NCBI GenBank assembly: GCA_050180235.1
Contig: JBFXEJ010000011.1
Span: forward strand, 1-64,000
DNA from: JAABRU01 sp050180235
Lineage (GTDB): Bacteria; Desulfobacterota; Desulfobacteria; Desulfobacterales; Desulfococcaceae
DNA: 64,000 bases
Direction: 5' to 3'
Below are positions 33,554 to 43,722 of the stretch, piece by piece. Both the position numbers and the translations under genes were made by a program. Below the pieces are notes generated by a model. The model was not told where the DNA came from and did not search any database. It saw only the letters and a program-made list of their open reading frames with translations. The first letter of the stretch is position 1. Each line of letters opens with the position of its first letter.

Positions 33554-33664
33554 TGGGGATTAGGGGCTGGGGTTAGTGGATGGGTGGCAGATTTCAGAAA
33601 AAAGGCGGATACAAATAATATTTCACCTGTTCCCGCCCTTAATCCCCAATCCCCCAATCCCTCA
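33552..33664. repeat. Inverted heptamer tracts (GGGGATT / AATCCCC type)
   Basis: GGGGATTAGGGGCTGGGGTT after the lolC stop and CCTTAATCCCCAATCCCCCA further on are complementary tracts with a period near 7. The gap between lolC and the oxidoreductase contains little else. Confidence 0.75.
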
Positions 33665-33682
33665 AACTTTCAGGAGATATTA

Positions 33683-35080
33683 ATGTCAGAAACACATTCA
33701 AAAATATATGATGTGATTATTGTCGGCGGCGGGCCTGCCGGGCTTTTTGCAGCCTATTATCTGCGGGAACATTCAGATTTGAGCATCCTGATGATTGAAA
33801 AAGGCCGTGAATCCATGAAGCGGAAATGCCCCATTCCGGAAACCCGGGGCTGCATGAAATGCAGTCCCTGCAATATTCTCTGCGGTGTTGGGGGAGCGGG
33901 TCTTTTTTCTGACGGAAAACTCAATTATATTCCCAAGCTGGGAAAAACAGATTTGACCCAGTTCATGCCCCGTTCCCAGGCACAGGCTCTTATTGATGAA
34001 ACCGAAGAGATATTCAACCGGTTCGGAATGGACGGGCCCGTATATCCAACCGATATGAAAGAGGCGGAAAATTTCCGGAAAAACGCCAGAAAATACGGCA
34101 TTGATCTGCTGATTATCAAACAGAAACATCTGGGCAGTGATGCCCTTCCCGGTTATATTTCCGGTATGGCAGATTATATTGTTTCCCGCAAAGGCGTTCT
34201 TCTGCAAACCAATGAGGAAGTCGAAGATATTATTGCGGAGGAATCCCGGATAAAGGGTGTAATCACATCCAAAGGCCGTTATTATGCTGAAAATGTGATT
34301 CTGGCTCCGGGCCGTGTGGGAGCGGACTGGATGGGGAAACTGGGACTGAAATATGATCTGGGGCTGACCCACCGGGGCATTGAAGTGGGCGTGCGGGTGG
34401 AGGTTCACAATGAAATCCTCAAAGATATATGCGAAGTCATTTATGATCCCACATTTTTCATCCAGACACAGAAATATGATGACCAGACGCGCACCTTCTG
34501 CACCAATCACCGGGGCTATGTTTCTCTGGAAAATTACAGAAATTTCGTGTGTGTGAACGGGCACGCGTACCGGGACAGAAAATCCGAAAACAGCAATTTT
34601 GCTTTTCTTTCCAAAGTGATTCTCACAGAACCGGTCACGGACAATCAGGCATATGGTGAGGCCATTGGAAATCTGGCATCTCTTATCGGCGGGGGAAAAC
34701 CCATTCTGCAACGCTTCGGAGATCTGATCCGGGGACGGCGCAGCACCTGGAACCGTGTTAACAAAGGATATATTGAGCCGACCCTGACCAATGTGGTATG
34801 CGGGGATATTGCTATGGCTTTGCCGGAACGCATTGTCACCAATCTCATTGAAGGACTGAAAAAACTCAATAATGTGATACCGGGTGCTTCCAATGATGAA
34901 ACCCTGCTTTATGCTCCGGAAATCAAATTTTTTGCCACACAGGTGAAAACCACAAATGAACTGGAAACAAAGATCAAAGGACTTTACGTGGCCGGAGACG
35001 GCCCCGGAGTTGCCGGAAACATTGTATCAGCCAGTGCCACCGGACTGATCCCGGCAAAGGCCATTATTGCCAAAAAATGA
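33683..35080 (+). CDS. FAD-dependent oxidoreductase of the COG2509 type
   Basis: The 465-residue cytoplasmic flavoprotein has the dinucleotide fold YDVIIVGGGPAGLFAAYYLR at the N terminus and a closing FAD motif GLYVAGDGPGVAGNIVSASA. Between them is a cysteine-rich segment, CPIPETRGCMKCSPCNILC (CX7CX2CX2CX3C), that could bind an iron-sulfur cluster or zinc. It is followed by GVGGAGLFSDGKLN, typical of the family. The substrate is unknown. ATG 33683 follows GGAGAT; the longer frame from 33584 runs through repeat DNA. Confidence 0.85.
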   Translation: MSETHSKIYDVIIVGGGPAGLFAAYYLREHSDLSILMIEKGRESMKRKCPIPETRGCMKCSPCNILCGVGGAGLFSDGKLNYIPKLGKTDLTQFMPRSQAQALIDETEEIFNRFGMDGPVYPTDMKEAENFRKNARKYGIDLLIIKQKHLGSDALPGYISGMADYIVSRKGVLLQTNEEVEDIIAEESRIKGVITSKGRYYAENVILAPGRVGADWMGKLGLKYDLGLTHRGIEVGVRVEVHNEILKDICEVIYDPTFFIQTQKYDDQTRTFCTNHRGYVSLENYRNFVCVNGHAYRDRKSENSNFAFLSKVILTEPVTDNQAYGEAIGNLASLIGGGKPILQRFGDLIRGRRSTWNRVNKGYIEPTLTNVVCGDIAMALPERIVTNLIEGLKKLNNVIPGASNDETLLYAPEIKFFATQVKTTNELETKIKGLYVAGDGPGVAGNIVSASATGLIPAKAIIAKK

Positions 35081-35190
35081 GTCTTGTATATGGTGTCAGG
35101 AAAAGAAAATGAACTCCGAAATCCAGTATCCGGAACATTGAACCCCGTAACCTGAAACCTGCGGACAGCAATCTAAAAGGAGTTTGTCTT

Positions 35191-36687
35191 ATGAAAAAAA
35201 TTGGCAGGAAAAAACCCGTATTCGGAATTGCTTTCAAAACATCCCTGTGGAGCAGTCTGATTGTATTTTTTTCTTTTCTGCTGGCCAGTCTCGGACTGCT
35301 GAAATACGAAAGTGATACTTTTGCCTATATCCAGAAGGAATATGAGCGGAATATCAGGACAAGTTTTGGGGAACTGATGAATTTTCATACATCGGCCACC
35401 AAAGAGAACCTGAAGGTGCTTGCACAGACCGCGGCCGGTTTGTCCGGCATTTTTCTGTATAATGTTGACCGGGAAGGAACAGAAAGCGGACTCCGTCCGT
35501 ATATGGATATCCCCATAGTGCAGGCCATAGAGGTGACAGAAAATGCAAAAGGGAATTTTTTTGCCATCTGGCGGTCGGAAAACAGGAAAATCGAATCCGG
35601 AGCTGCCATTCCGGCATCACTGGCAGAAAAAGGGGAACCGTTTTTTGAGACAGATATACCTTATGAGAGTGAAAAACTGGGAAAGCTCCGCCTTTATTAC
35701 AGCGAAAAAATTATTCATGGCAACCTTGCCGAAAATGAAACAAAACTGCAAAAACAGATAGCCTCTGTCCGCAGCAGTATTGATGACAGACTTGCGCGTA
35801 CAGCCCTCATTCAGATGCTCGTTGCACTGGGAATTGTTATTTTGCTGAGTGTGTGCATCTGGTTCTGTCTTACTGTCATAGCCATCCGGCCTGTAAGGGA
35901 AATCATCCGCAATCTGCGCATCACTGCTGATGAATTCACAACTGCTTCCGGGCAGATTGCTTCCAGCAGCCAGTCCCTTGCCGAAACAGTTTCCCGGCAG
36001 GCCATGTCCATTGAGACAACTTCGGCATCACTGACAGAAGTAAGTTCCATGATCAGGCAGAATGCCGGTCATTCAGATATGGCAGGAAAGCTGATGAAAA
36101 ACGTAGCGCAGGAGGTGCGGGAAGCAAATTCGGCTATGGGCAGTCTGTCGCGTTCGATGCAGAAGATCTCCGAAGCCGGAAAGGAGACATTCAGGATTGT
36201 AAAAACCATTGATGAGATTGCCTTTCAGACCAATCTGCTGGCTTTGAATGCAGCCATTGAGGCGGCCAGGGCCGGGGAAGCCGGAGCAGGTTTCGGAGTG
36301 GTCGCGGAAGAAGTCCGGGGACTTGCCCTGCGCACTGCCCAGGCAGCCAGAAATACTGCTGATATGATTGCAGATACCGTGAAGCAGATTCAGGACGGAG
36401 CCGGAATGGTGACACAGACTGATGAACGTTTCACAGGTGTTGAGGATATTTCCGGAAAAGCCGAAGATCTGATCCGTGAAATTGCAGCCGCGTCTGCTGA
36501 GCAGACAAAAGCCATTGATGAAATCGCCCATGCAGTCTGTGAAATTGATCAAAGTCTCCGGAGTAATGCGGCCGGAGCGGAAGTTTCGGCCAGCGCATCC
36601 GAGGAAATGAGCGCACAGGCTGAACAGATGAAGGATATGATCGCTTATCTGCATGATATTATCCGGGGCAGGAACAAAGACGTATGA
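35191..36687 (+). CDS. Methyl-accepting chemotaxis protein
   Basis: The 498-residue receptor has transmembrane helices at about 16-36 and 205-226 around a 165-residue periplasmic sensor domain of unrecognised type. A HAMP-like linker and a cytoplasmic signalling domain follow, with the conserved hairpin tip IDEIAFQTNLLALNAAIEAA and a GEAGAGFGVVAEEVRGLA half. AAAAGGAG precedes the ATG. It lacks the C-terminal NWETF-type CheR/CheB tether. A MITE copy lies 30 bp after the stop. Confidence 0.93.
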   Translation: MKKIGRKKPVFGIAFKTSLWSSLIVFFSFLLASLGLLKYESDTFAYIQKEYERNIRTSFGELMNFHTSATKENLKVLAQTAAGLSGIFLYNVDREGTESGLRPYMDIPIVQAIEVTENAKGNFFAIWRSENRKIESGAAIPASLAEKGEPFFETDIPYESEKLGKLRLYYSEKIIHGNLAENETKLQKQIASVRSSIDDRLARTALIQMLVALGIVILLSVCIWFCLTVIAIRPVREIIRNLRITADEFTTASGQIASSSQSLAETVSRQAMSIETTSASLTEVSSMIRQNAGHSDMAGKLMKNVAQEVREANSAMGSLSRSMQKISEAGKETFRIVKTIDEIAFQTNLLALNAAIEAARAGEAGAGFGVVAEEVRGLALRTAQAARNTADMIADTVKQIQDGAGMVTQTDERFTGVEDISGKAEDLIREIAAASAEQTKAIDEIAHAVCEIDQSLRSNAAGAEVSASASEEMSAQAEQMKDMIAYLHDIIRGRNKDV

Positions 36688-36716
36688 CGGTTTTGTGAGA
36701 TTTTGAAATCACCTTA

Positions 36717-36852
36717 GGTGATTTCCATGAAAAAATGTACCATCATTGCAGGGTGGGCACGGCTTTTTGTGCCCGCCGTCCTGCTGAAACGGCGGGCACA
36801 AAAAGCCGTGCCCACCCTACGAAAAACGGTATAATCATTAATGGAAATCACC
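36717..36852. mobile_element. 136-bp MITE, second copy, TTA target duplication
   Basis: It begins GGTGATTTCCAT and ends ATGGAAATCACC, flanked by TTA on both sides (36714-36716, 36853-36855). It is almost identical to the copy at 21856-21991 and has the same length. Just left of it, GAAATCACC (36705-36713) looks like the end of another copy of the same family, so insertion next to an existing end is likely. Confidence 0.8.
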
Positions 36853-36952
36853 TTATGATCCGGTTTCCCACAGAGGACACAGAGATAAAAAACCGCAGAG
36901 AACACAGAGGAAACAACTCACCTTATTGTATAAATTCAACAGCGAATTGGTA

Positions 36953-38602
36953 TTACACTTCCACAATAAATGGCAGAATCACAGGCCGGCGCCGGATGGT
37001 GAAATTGAAATATTTTCTCAGATCTCCCTGAATTCTGGCCCGGATTTTTTCAATCCGGTCTTTGGTCTCCGGTTTTATATCCTCTATGGCCTCCAGCACG
37101 ACGCAGATGGCATCATCCAGCAGATGTCCGGTTTCATTTTCAAACACAAAGCCGCGGGAGATGATTTCCGGCCCGTACATGACAATGCCGGTTTCCTCGT
37201 CAAAGGCCAGGTTAACAGCCACAAAACCCTCTTCAGACAAGGCTCTGCGTTCTTTCAGAAGACTTCTGCCCACATCCCCGATCCCTTTTCCGTCCACCAT
37301 AACACGGCCGGTGGTGACACTTTCCCGGATACTGCCCCCGTTTTCATCAAATTCAATGACCTGCCCGTTTTCAGCCAGGATGACATTTGAACTGGGAATG
37401 CCCATATCCTCGGCCAGCCGCGCATGAAGCACCAGATGCCGGTATTCGCCGTGAATGGGGATAAAATATCTGGGCCGGGTCAGGTTGATCATCAGTTTCA
37501 GTTCCTCACGGAATGCGTGACCGGACACATGGATGGCTGATATTTTTTCATAAATAACGTCTGCTCCCCTGCGGTAGAGGTTGTTGATGATCTTGGCAAT
37601 GGCTTTTTCGTTACCGGGAATGAATTTGGAGGAAAGAATCACTGTGTCGCCGCTGCGTATACGGATCTGTTTGTGGATTCCTGTGGACATCCGGGCAAGA
37701 GCGGACATGGGTTCACCCTGGCTGCCGGTGGTGATGATGATGATGCGGGAATCCGGAAAATTTCCCACAGCCCCGATATCTGTTTCCATATCCTCCGGAA
37801 GCTTCAGATAGCCAAGTTCTTTGGCAATCCGGGCTGTAACTTCAATGCTTCTGCCGTTGAAGATGATCTTGCTGTCCCGTTCCCGTGCAATATCCACAAT
37901 CTGCTGAATCCGGGAAATACTGGAGGCAAACAGGGCCACAATGGTACGGCCCCTGGTCCGGGAAAAGATCTGCCGCAGGGTTTCCCCGATCTCCCGATCC
38001 GAGATGGTGTACCCCTCTTTTTCCACATTGGTGGAATCTGAAAGCAGGGCCAGTACCCCTTCTTCCCCGCACAGTGCGAATTTGTTCACATCAGTCATCA
38101 TGTCATCAATGGCCGTGTGACTGATTTTGAAGTCTCCGGTATGAATTACCAGTCCCATAGGTGTCCGGATGGCAACAGCTATGCCGTCCACCACGCTGTG
38201 CCCCACACGGATAATGTCCATTTCCATTTCACCGATCCGAAGGCGCTGCCCCGGTCTGATTTCCCGCAAATCAGCCGGAACCAGAAGATCATGCTCCTCC
38301 AGTTTATGTCTGACCACTCCGAGTGTGAAAGGGGTTCCATAAACGGGGACATTGACTTCGCGGAGGAGAAAGGGAAGTGCTCCGATATGGTCTTCATGGG
38401 CATGCGTAAGAACAATTCCGGCCAGCCTGGATTTGTTCTTACGGATATAATCCATGTCCGGAATAACCAGATCCACGCCCAGCATATAATCTTCGGGAAA
38501 CATCAGCCCGGCATCAATAATAATCATGGTGTTTCCGTATTCCATGACCATCATGTTGAGACCGATTTCTCCCAGTCCTCCCAGGGGAATAATCCGTAGC
38601 AT
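36953..38602 (-). CDS. rnj: Ribonuclease J
   Basis: The 549-residue metallo-beta-lactamase/beta-CASP ribonuclease has the zinc motif VLTHAHEDHIGALPFLL, then HTGDFKISH, SDSTN, the beta-CASP segment and a C-terminal domain with PIHGEYRHL. RNase J combines 5'-3' exonuclease and endonuclease activity in mRNA decay and rRNA maturation. ATG 38602 (MLRIIPLGGLGEIGLN) is where family similarity begins; the frame extends to 38641 without support. The last residues (FTIRRRPVILPFIVEV) match the usual family ending. Confidence 0.95.
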   Translation of the reverse strand: MLRIIPLGGLGEIGLNMMVMEYGNTMIIIDAGLMFPEDYMLGVDLVIPDMDYIRKNKSRLAGIVLTHAHEDHIGALPFLLREVNVPVYGTPFTLGVVRHKLEEHDLLVPADLREIRPGQRLRIGEMEMDIIRVGHSVVDGIAVAIRTPMGLVIHTGDFKISHTAIDDMMTDVNKFALCGEEGVLALLSDSTNVEKEGYTISDREIGETLRQIFSRTRGRTIVALFASSISRIQQIVDIARERDSKIIFNGRSIEVTARIAKELGYLKLPEDMETDIGAVGNFPDSRIIIITTGSQGEPMSALARMSTGIHKQIRIRSGDTVILSSKFIPGNEKAIAKIINNLYRRGADVIYEKISAIHVSGHAFREELKLMINLTRPRYFIPIHGEYRHLVLHARLAEDMGIPSSNVILAENGQVIEFDENGGSIRESVTTGRVMVDGKGIGDVGRSLLKERRALSEEGFVAVNLAFDEETGIVMYGPEIISRGFVFENETGHLLDDAICVVLEAIEDIKPETKDRIEKIRARIQGDLRKYFNFTIRRRPVILPFIVEV

Positions 38603-38751
38603 TGCGACTGTCCTCTCTGCTGTTCTTTGCCTCAGTGCCATCCGGTGCCAAACCGCGGAGTGCCGGTCTGAAAATCTGGCAGCAATGTCCCGGACTTTCA
38701 GTCCGGAACTCCGGTTCAGACGGTGATTTTGGAACTGATCCTCTGTCTGCC

Positions 38752-39084
38752 TCAGATACTGATGCCCAGTTTCTCCAGTATGGCATCCATGCAGTCCATG
38801 ATCCAGTTGCGCTGGTTCTGATTGGCATATCCCATGCAGTCACAGCGCATCCGGTTCCGGGTGCGGATCAGCAGTTCGCAGGACACCCTGTTTTCTGTAA
38901 GTTCCAGGGCAAAATACAGGGGATGGCAGTCCGTATGTTCCGCCTGCAGGGGCGTAAACAGTTCCGGATTAAGCGGAATCCAGTAAAGATTGTCCACTCC
39001 GGAGTCACCGAAGTTTTCATCCAGATAGTTTTTTATTTTCTCAAAATCCTGATATCTGAGTTCATCTATGATATACTGTTTCAT
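38752..39084 (-). CDS. Conserved hypothetical protein
   Basis: A 110-residue soluble protein (MKQYIIDELRYQDFEKIKNY, LYWIPLNPELFTPLQAEH, PLYFALELTENRVSCELLIR, MRCDCMGYANQNQRNWIMDC). The alternating strands and helices suggest a small alpha/beta domain. Three cysteines lie near the middle and C terminus. It is upstream of RNase J on the same strand, 150 bp away. No function is known to me. ATG 39084 is preferred over 39102. Confidence 0.7.
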   Translation of the reverse strand: MKQYIIDELRYQDFEKIKNYLDENFGDSGVDNLYWIPLNPELFTPLQAEHTDCHPLYFALELTENRVSCELLIRTRNRMRCDCMGYANQNQRNWIMDCMDAILEKLGISI

Positions 39085-39279
39085 AATTTCCGAATATATC
39101 ACATTTGATCCGCGTGTGCAAGTTGTATGTTAATGCTGACTGCCTGAAAAGGTTTTCTGGACAAAATAAACAAAACGTGGCAATAAGATTGTTACGGGAA
39201 AAATTTGCTGACTTTTGTCAGTGATGAAAAAGATTTCTGTGGAGAAATGGTATCTTTTTTTAATACAGGAGGTAATTTA

Positions 39280-41382
39280 ATGAAAAATCTCAGTTTAAGT
39301 GTGAAAATCGGTATGGGCTTCGGCATTCTGATCGCCATAGCCAGTATACTTGGCGGTCTGGCCGTGTGGAAAATGAACGGAGTGAAAACTCAGGCCGGAA
39401 TACTTTCCCATGAATATGTTCCTGAGCTTGAGGTGGTCAATGCAGTGGAACGGGCAGCCCTGCTTACCATGTATCAGATGCGGGGATACGCGTTCACCGG
39501 AGAAAAAAACTATCTGGAAAACGGTCAGAAACATATGGAAACTGTCTGGCAGCATCTGGAACGGGCTTCAGAACTGCAAAACCGCTCTCCTCATCTGGAA
39601 AAACTGGCCGAAGCTCTCAAAAATATGAAACAGGCCACGGATGAATATGAAAAACTGGCTGGGGAGACCGTGCAGGAAAATGAAAAAATCGCCAAAATGC
39701 GGGCTGAAATGGACAGTGCAGCAGCAGTGCTCGTTAAAAACTGTTCTGATTTTTTTGGGGATCAAATCCTGACCATGAAAGAGGAAATCGCATCAAAGAA
39801 TACCGAGGCGGAACTCAGTGAACGTGTGCTGAAAATATCAGCGATAAATGAGATATTGGATATAATCAATGAAATCCGGGTGTCCAATTTCAAGGCACAG
39901 GCAAAACGTGACCCGGAAATCATGAGGAATGCGATAAAACTCTTTGGAGATGGGAATAAAAAAATAGAAGAAATAAGAAAAATCACCAAAAAGGAAATCC
40001 ATATCAAAAGCATTGACAAGATAAACACAGTCGCAGAAGAATACCGTACCGCAATGAGCAGTCTGCTGGACGCATGGCTCAGACTTGAGGATTTGAACAC
40101 AAAAAGAACAATGACCGCTGACAGGGTGCTGGCAGAAGCCAAAAGCACGGCAGACAACGCTATGAAATATTCCCTGAACGTGGCCGAAGAAACCGTGAAT
40201 GCCCTTTCCTCAGCCTCAAACGCAATGATTACGGGTCTTGTCTTTGCCCTGTTTCTGGGAATCATTATCGCATTTTTTATCACCAGAAGCATTGTCAGAC
40301 CCATGCTCAAAGGTGTGGAGTTTGCCAGAAAAGTCGCAGCCGGTGATCTCACTGCCCGAATTGATGTGGATCAGAAGGATGAGGTGGGAATGCTGGCCGA
40401 GGCGCTGAAAGAAATGCTACAGGGGCTGCGCGCAGTGGTCGCGGATGTGAAAACAGCCGCTGCGAATGTGGCCTCCGGCAGTCAGGAACTGAGTGCGGGG
40501 GCAGAAGAAATGTCCCAGGGTGCTTCTGAACAGGCATCTGCTGCAGAAGAGGTTTCCTCATCCATTGAGCAGATGGCCTCCAATATCCGGCAGAATGCGG
40601 ACAATGCCATGCAGACGGAAAAAATTGCGCGCAAATCCGCTGAAGATGCAGTGGAAGGCGGCAAAGCCGTGGCTGAAACCGTTGCTGCAATGGAAAATAT
40701 CGCGCAGAAAATATCGGTTATTGAAGATATTGCCCGCAGGACAGATCTGCTGGCCCTGAATGCCGCAGTTGAAGCCGCGCGTGCAGGGGAAAGCGGAAGA
40801 GGTTTTGCCGTTGTGGCCTCGGAAGTACGGAAACTGGCGGAACGGAGTCAGATCTCCGCAAATGAAATCGCTGCTCTTTCATCCAAAAGCGTGGCCATTG
40901 CGCGCAGAGCCGGGGAAATGCTTGAAAAAATTGTGCCGGACATCCGCAAGACAGCGGAACTGGTGCAGGAAATCAATGCGGCATCTTCCGAGCAGGACAC
41001 AGGAGCCGAACAGATCAACAAGGCTGTCCAGCAGCTTGATGAAGTCATTCAGCAGAACACCTCTGTATCCGAAGAAATGGCTGCCACATCCGAAAATCTG
41101 GCAGGACAGGCCGAATATCTGAACAAAACCATAGCATTTTTCAAAGTGGATGACAGCAGGTACGGAAGGAACGGATACGGTCGGGGAAATGTGGAACAGG
41201 ATGAATATGAGGATGAAAGATCATATCATTCCAAATACAGTGTCATGCATATGAGTGACAAAAAAAATCCGAAAAACACCGGGAAAAGACAGGGAGATTC
41301 TTCCGTAAAGCCGGGTGTAATGAATGTGGATGAAAATCAGTCATCCGGTCCGGCCAAAGATTCTGATTTTGAAATTTATTAA
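39280..41382 (+). CDS. Methyl-accepting chemotaxis protein with helical sensor domain
   Basis: The 700-residue receptor has an N-terminal transmembrane helix ([20 protein letters not shown]), a long all-helical periplasmic domain of about 275 residues, a second helix ([20 protein letters not shown]), a HAMP domain with [20 protein letters not shown], and a signalling domain with the tip [21 protein letters not shown] charged tail of about 70 residues ([20 protein letters not shown]...) ends the protein. AGGAGG precedes ATG 39280. The long helical sensor may be of the HBM type, which is inferred from length only. Confidence 0.92.
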   Translation: MKNLSLSVKIGMGFGILIAIASILGGLAVWKMNGVKTQAGILSHEYVPELEVVNAVERAALLTMYQMRGYAFTGEKNYLENGQKHMETVWQHLERASELQNRSPHLEKLAEALKNMKQATDEYEKLAGETVQENEKIAKMRAEMDSAAAVLVKNCSDFFGDQILTMKEEIASKNTEAELSERVLKISAINEILDIINEIRVSNFKAQAKRDPEIMRNAIKLFGDGNKKIEEIRKITKKEIHIKSIDKINTVAEEYRTAMSSLLDAWLRLEDLNTKRTMTADRVLAEAKSTADNAMKYSLNVAEETVNALSSASNAMITGLVFALFLGIIIAFFITRSIVRPMLKGVEFARKVAAGDLTARIDVDQKDEVGMLAEALKEMLQGLRAVVADVKTAAANVASGSQELSAGAEEMSQGASEQASAAEEVSSSIEQMASNIRQNADNAMQTEKIARKSAEDAVEGGKAVAETVAAMENIAQKISVIEDIARRTDLLALNAAVEAARAGESGRGFAVVASEVRKLAERSQISANEIAALSSKSVAIARRAGEMLEKIVPDIRKTAELVQEINAASSEQDTGAEQINKAVQQLDEVIQQNTSVSEEMAATSENLAGQAEYLNKTIAFFKVDDSRYGRNGYGRGNVEQDEYEDERSYHSKYSVMHMSDKKNPKNTGKRQGDSSVKPGVMNVDENQSSGPAKDSDFEIY

Positions 41383-41391
41383 CTCACCTTA

Positions 41392-41470
41392 GGTGATTTC
41401 TGAAAATTAAATATCCCGGTTCAGTTCACAGGCACAGGGCAAAAGCTGGAAGCTTTTGCTACTTTTGCTG
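41392..41470. mobile_element. One-ended relative of the GGTGATTTC MITE family
   Basis: GGTGATTTCTGAAAATTAAA and the next 60 bases match, in inverted orientation, the right half of the complete element at 42863-42963 (shared ATCCCGGTTCAGTTCACAGG and AAAGCTGGAAGCTTTTG). TTA precedes it at 41389-41391. The opposite terminus is missing. Together the two copies form an inverted pair around the barrel-protein gene. Confidence 0.6.
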
Positions 41471-41511
41471 CAGTGCAGTTGATTCTGAATAATCATCTGC
41501 GGGGGCCTGCC

Positions 41512-42831
41512 CTATCCGAAAAAATACGTCAGATGCAGATACGCACTGTGGCCCGGTTCTGAATGAAAATCCGTACCGGGTATCCGGAAACCCCCGTATT
41601 CCGTATCTGAACCGCCCAGATACAGATTCCCGCCAAGAATGGCATCTGTATTCTGGGTAATGCTCCAGACAAAACGGGGCTGATATACAGCGGAAGGATC
41701 AGTCAGATTCACGATAAGACCTGTATAAAAACTGAGCAGGGGATGGATTTCGATCTGCACCTGTCCGCCCAGATACAGCCTGCCCAGAGTGAAAACATCC
41801 CCTCTTTCCAAAGCCTCTGCCAGATCCGGATCAGCAGGAGCTTTTTCATAATCCGTAATGCCAAGCCCGTTATAATAAATTTCCACAAGACCGTACATAT
41901 TTTTTTCCCGCCAGACCCATGAATAATCCATATTGGCAACAAAAGACAGAAATCCGGTGCTGCCGCTTTCCTTTGGAAGAAAAGTCCAGACCGCATCAGC
42001 CCGCCAGGCTGCTTCTCCCATGTATCCGGTGCTTCCCAGTCCGAAAACATAATTTTGGTAATTGCGGCCTGCCATCAGATCAAATTCCGTACTTCCGCGG
42101 GAGAAACGGTATTTCCCGGCCAGAGCGGAACTGTCCCATTCCGCAGATCCGGATTCCGTATTCCGCCGGGGAACATAAAGAAACTGAAAACCCGCGGCTG
42201 CTCCTGCGGAAAACTGTGCTGTAATCATATCATCCCCGATTTTGTAATCCCGGACAATATCTGTGGGCGCAAAGGGATTGAACAGATCCATTGGATTGAA
42301 AATCATCCCGTTTCCCCAGGTCAGGGCCTGCCTGCCAATGCGTACCGTTCCCCAGTCCGGGTACAGACTCAGACAGAGTCTGTCTATCCGATGATACAGG
42401 ACATAACTTTCTTCCTCATCAATAATGCTGCTCATATCCAGAAAACGCTGTCTGTCATCTGCGGGACGGATGCCCGGAAGCCGGATTCCGGCTGCAGATT
42501 TTTCCACTTCCCGGCCTTTTTTCCGGGTATCCCCGCCGGACAGCACTGCTTCATAATGGGTTTCCAGTACAGCCCTTTTTCCGAAAAACATGGAATTCTT
42601 CATGCGGAATTCTCCGGAACCGTCATAATACGGCCCGGTTCCTGCGGGCTCATAAACTGTACCGTCCTCCTGCCATGTTACACTGCCTCTGAAACGCAGA
42701 TGTCCGCCCCATTCCATAGACAGGTTCTGCCGCATATCCTTTTCTTCCGCAAAAAGTTCAGCAGGCAAAAACGCCGGAAAAATCAGTGCATACAGAATGA
42801 AAAACAGTGAGGTGATGTCAGTTTTTTGCAT
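41512..42831 (-). CDS. Outer-membrane beta-barrel protein, possible metal-uptake porin
   Basis: The 439-residue protein has a signal peptide (MQKTDITSLFFILYALIFPA) and many amphipathic strands (LSMEWGGHLRFRGSVTW, TVRIGRQALTWGNGMIFNPM, YSWVWREKNMYGLVEIYYNG). The last residues, YLHLTYFFG, are close to a BAM-recognised C-terminal strand. No family name can be given with certainty. It lies 175 bp downstream of the nickel transporter genes on the same strand, which suggests it could be the outer-membrane channel of that system. The bracketing inverted MITE copies leave open that it was acquired separately. Confidence 0.75.
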   Translation of the reverse strand: MQKTDITSLFFILYALIFPAFLPAELFAEEKDMRQNLSMEWGGHLRFRGSVTWQEDGTVYEPAGTGPYYDGSGEFRMKNSMFFGKRAVLETHYEAVLSGGDTRKKGREVEKSAAGIRLPGIRPADDRQRFLDMSSIIDEEESYVLYHRIDRLCLSLYPDWGTVRIGRQALTWGNGMIFNPMDLFNPFAPTDIVRDYKIGDDMITAQFSAGAAAGFQFLYVPRRNTESGSAEWDSSALAGKYRFSRGSTEFDLMAGRNYQNYVFGLGSTGYMGEAAWRADAVWTFLPKESGSTGFLSFVANMDYSWVWREKNMYGLVEIYYNGLGITDYEKAPADPDLAEALERGDVFTLGRLYLGGQVQIEIHPLLSFYTGLIVNLTDPSAVYQPRFVWSITQNTDAILGGNLYLGGSDTEYGGFRIPGTDFHSEPGHSAYLHLTYFFG

Positions 42832-42862
42832 ATGCGTATTTTGAAGGGCCAGTTTACCGTAA

Positions 42863-42963
42863 GGTGATTTCCGGAAAATAATATACCGGAAAAGTATCAA
42901 AAGCTTCCAGCTTTTGCCGTTTGCCTGTGAACTGAACCGGGATATTTATTTTCAGAAATCACC
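42863..42963. mobile_element. 101-bp MITE with TAA target duplication
   Basis: It starts GGTGATTTCCGG, ends TCAGAAATCACC, and is flanked by TAA on both sides (42860-42862, 42964-42966). The centre carries a CAAAAGCTTCCAGCTTTTG palindrome. Its ends match the 136-bp elements at 21856 and 36717, but the interior differs, so the same transposase could act on several internal sequences. Confidence 0.75.
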
Positions 42964-43005
42964 TAAAGTGAATAACTTCCTGATTTTTGAAAAGGCTGCG
43001 TAACA

Positions 43006-43722
43006 TCATTTATGATTATGGCTGGTGTGGGGATGTGCGTGCACATACTGGTGCAGGTCAATATCTGTGCGGATTTTTCCCTTTTCCATCATGAACATCA
43101 CATCTGTGATCTTTGCCATAAATTCGCTTTCATGGGAGATCAGGATATAGGAAAGAGACAGACGGCTGAGCACTTCTATGAGTTTTTCTTTTGTTTTTTC
43201 ATCCAGACCGGTGCTGGGTTCATCCAGCAGCAGAACCTCAGGCTCCATTGCCAGCACTGTGGCCAGGGCAGCCAGACGTTTTTCTCCGCCGGAAAGTTTA
43301 TGGGTAATGCGATCCTCAAAACCGGACAATCCCAGATCAGCCAGGGTTTTACGGGCAATCTCCACAGCCTCCTGCTTTGATTTGCCCATATTGAGCGGCC
43401 CGAAAGCCACATCTTCCAGCACAGTCGGACTGAACAACTGGTCATCCGCATCCTGAAACAGCAGCCCCACTTTGCGGTAAACTTCCTGAAAATCTTTGCC
43501 GGTTTTTACAGGTTTTCCAAAAATTTCAATGCTTCCTGCCGTTGGTTTCAGCAGTCCCATGATGATGTGAAACAAAGTGGTTTTTCCGCTTCCGTTGGGG
43601 CCGATGAGTCCGATGCGGTCTCCGCGGAAAATCTCCAGACTGACCTGATCCAGAATCATTCCCTGCCCCGGATAGGTGAAGCAGACATTTTTCAGACGTA
43701 TGAGGGGTTGTGAATCTGTCAT
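43006..43722 (-). CDS. nikO: Nickel transporter ATPase, CbiO/NikO type
   Basis: The 238-residue ABC ATPase of an energy-coupling-factor transporter. Walker A GPNGSGKTTLFHIIMG, Q-loop GLLFQDADDQLFSPTVLEDV, signature HKLSGGEKRLAALATVLAM, Walker B EVLLLDEPSTGLDE and H-loop LISHESEFM are all present. It ends in a His-rich tail (HQYVHAHPHTSHNHK) that may bind nickel or cobalt. ATG 43722 overlaps the nikQ stop by 4 bases. The nikK/nikL neighbours favour nickel over cobalt. Confidence 0.94.
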   Translation of the reverse strand: MTDSQPLIRLKNVCFTYPGQGMILDQVSLEIFRGDRIGLIGPNGSGKTTLFHIIMGLLKPTAGSIEIFGKPVKTGKDFQEVYRKVGLLFQDADDQLFSPTVLEDVAFGPLNMGKSKQEAVEIARKTLADLGLSGFEDRITHKLSGGEKRLAALATVLAMEPEVLLLDEPSTGLDEKTKEKLIEVLSRLSLSYILISHESEFMAKITDVMFMMEKGKIRTDIDLHQYVHAHPHTSHNHK

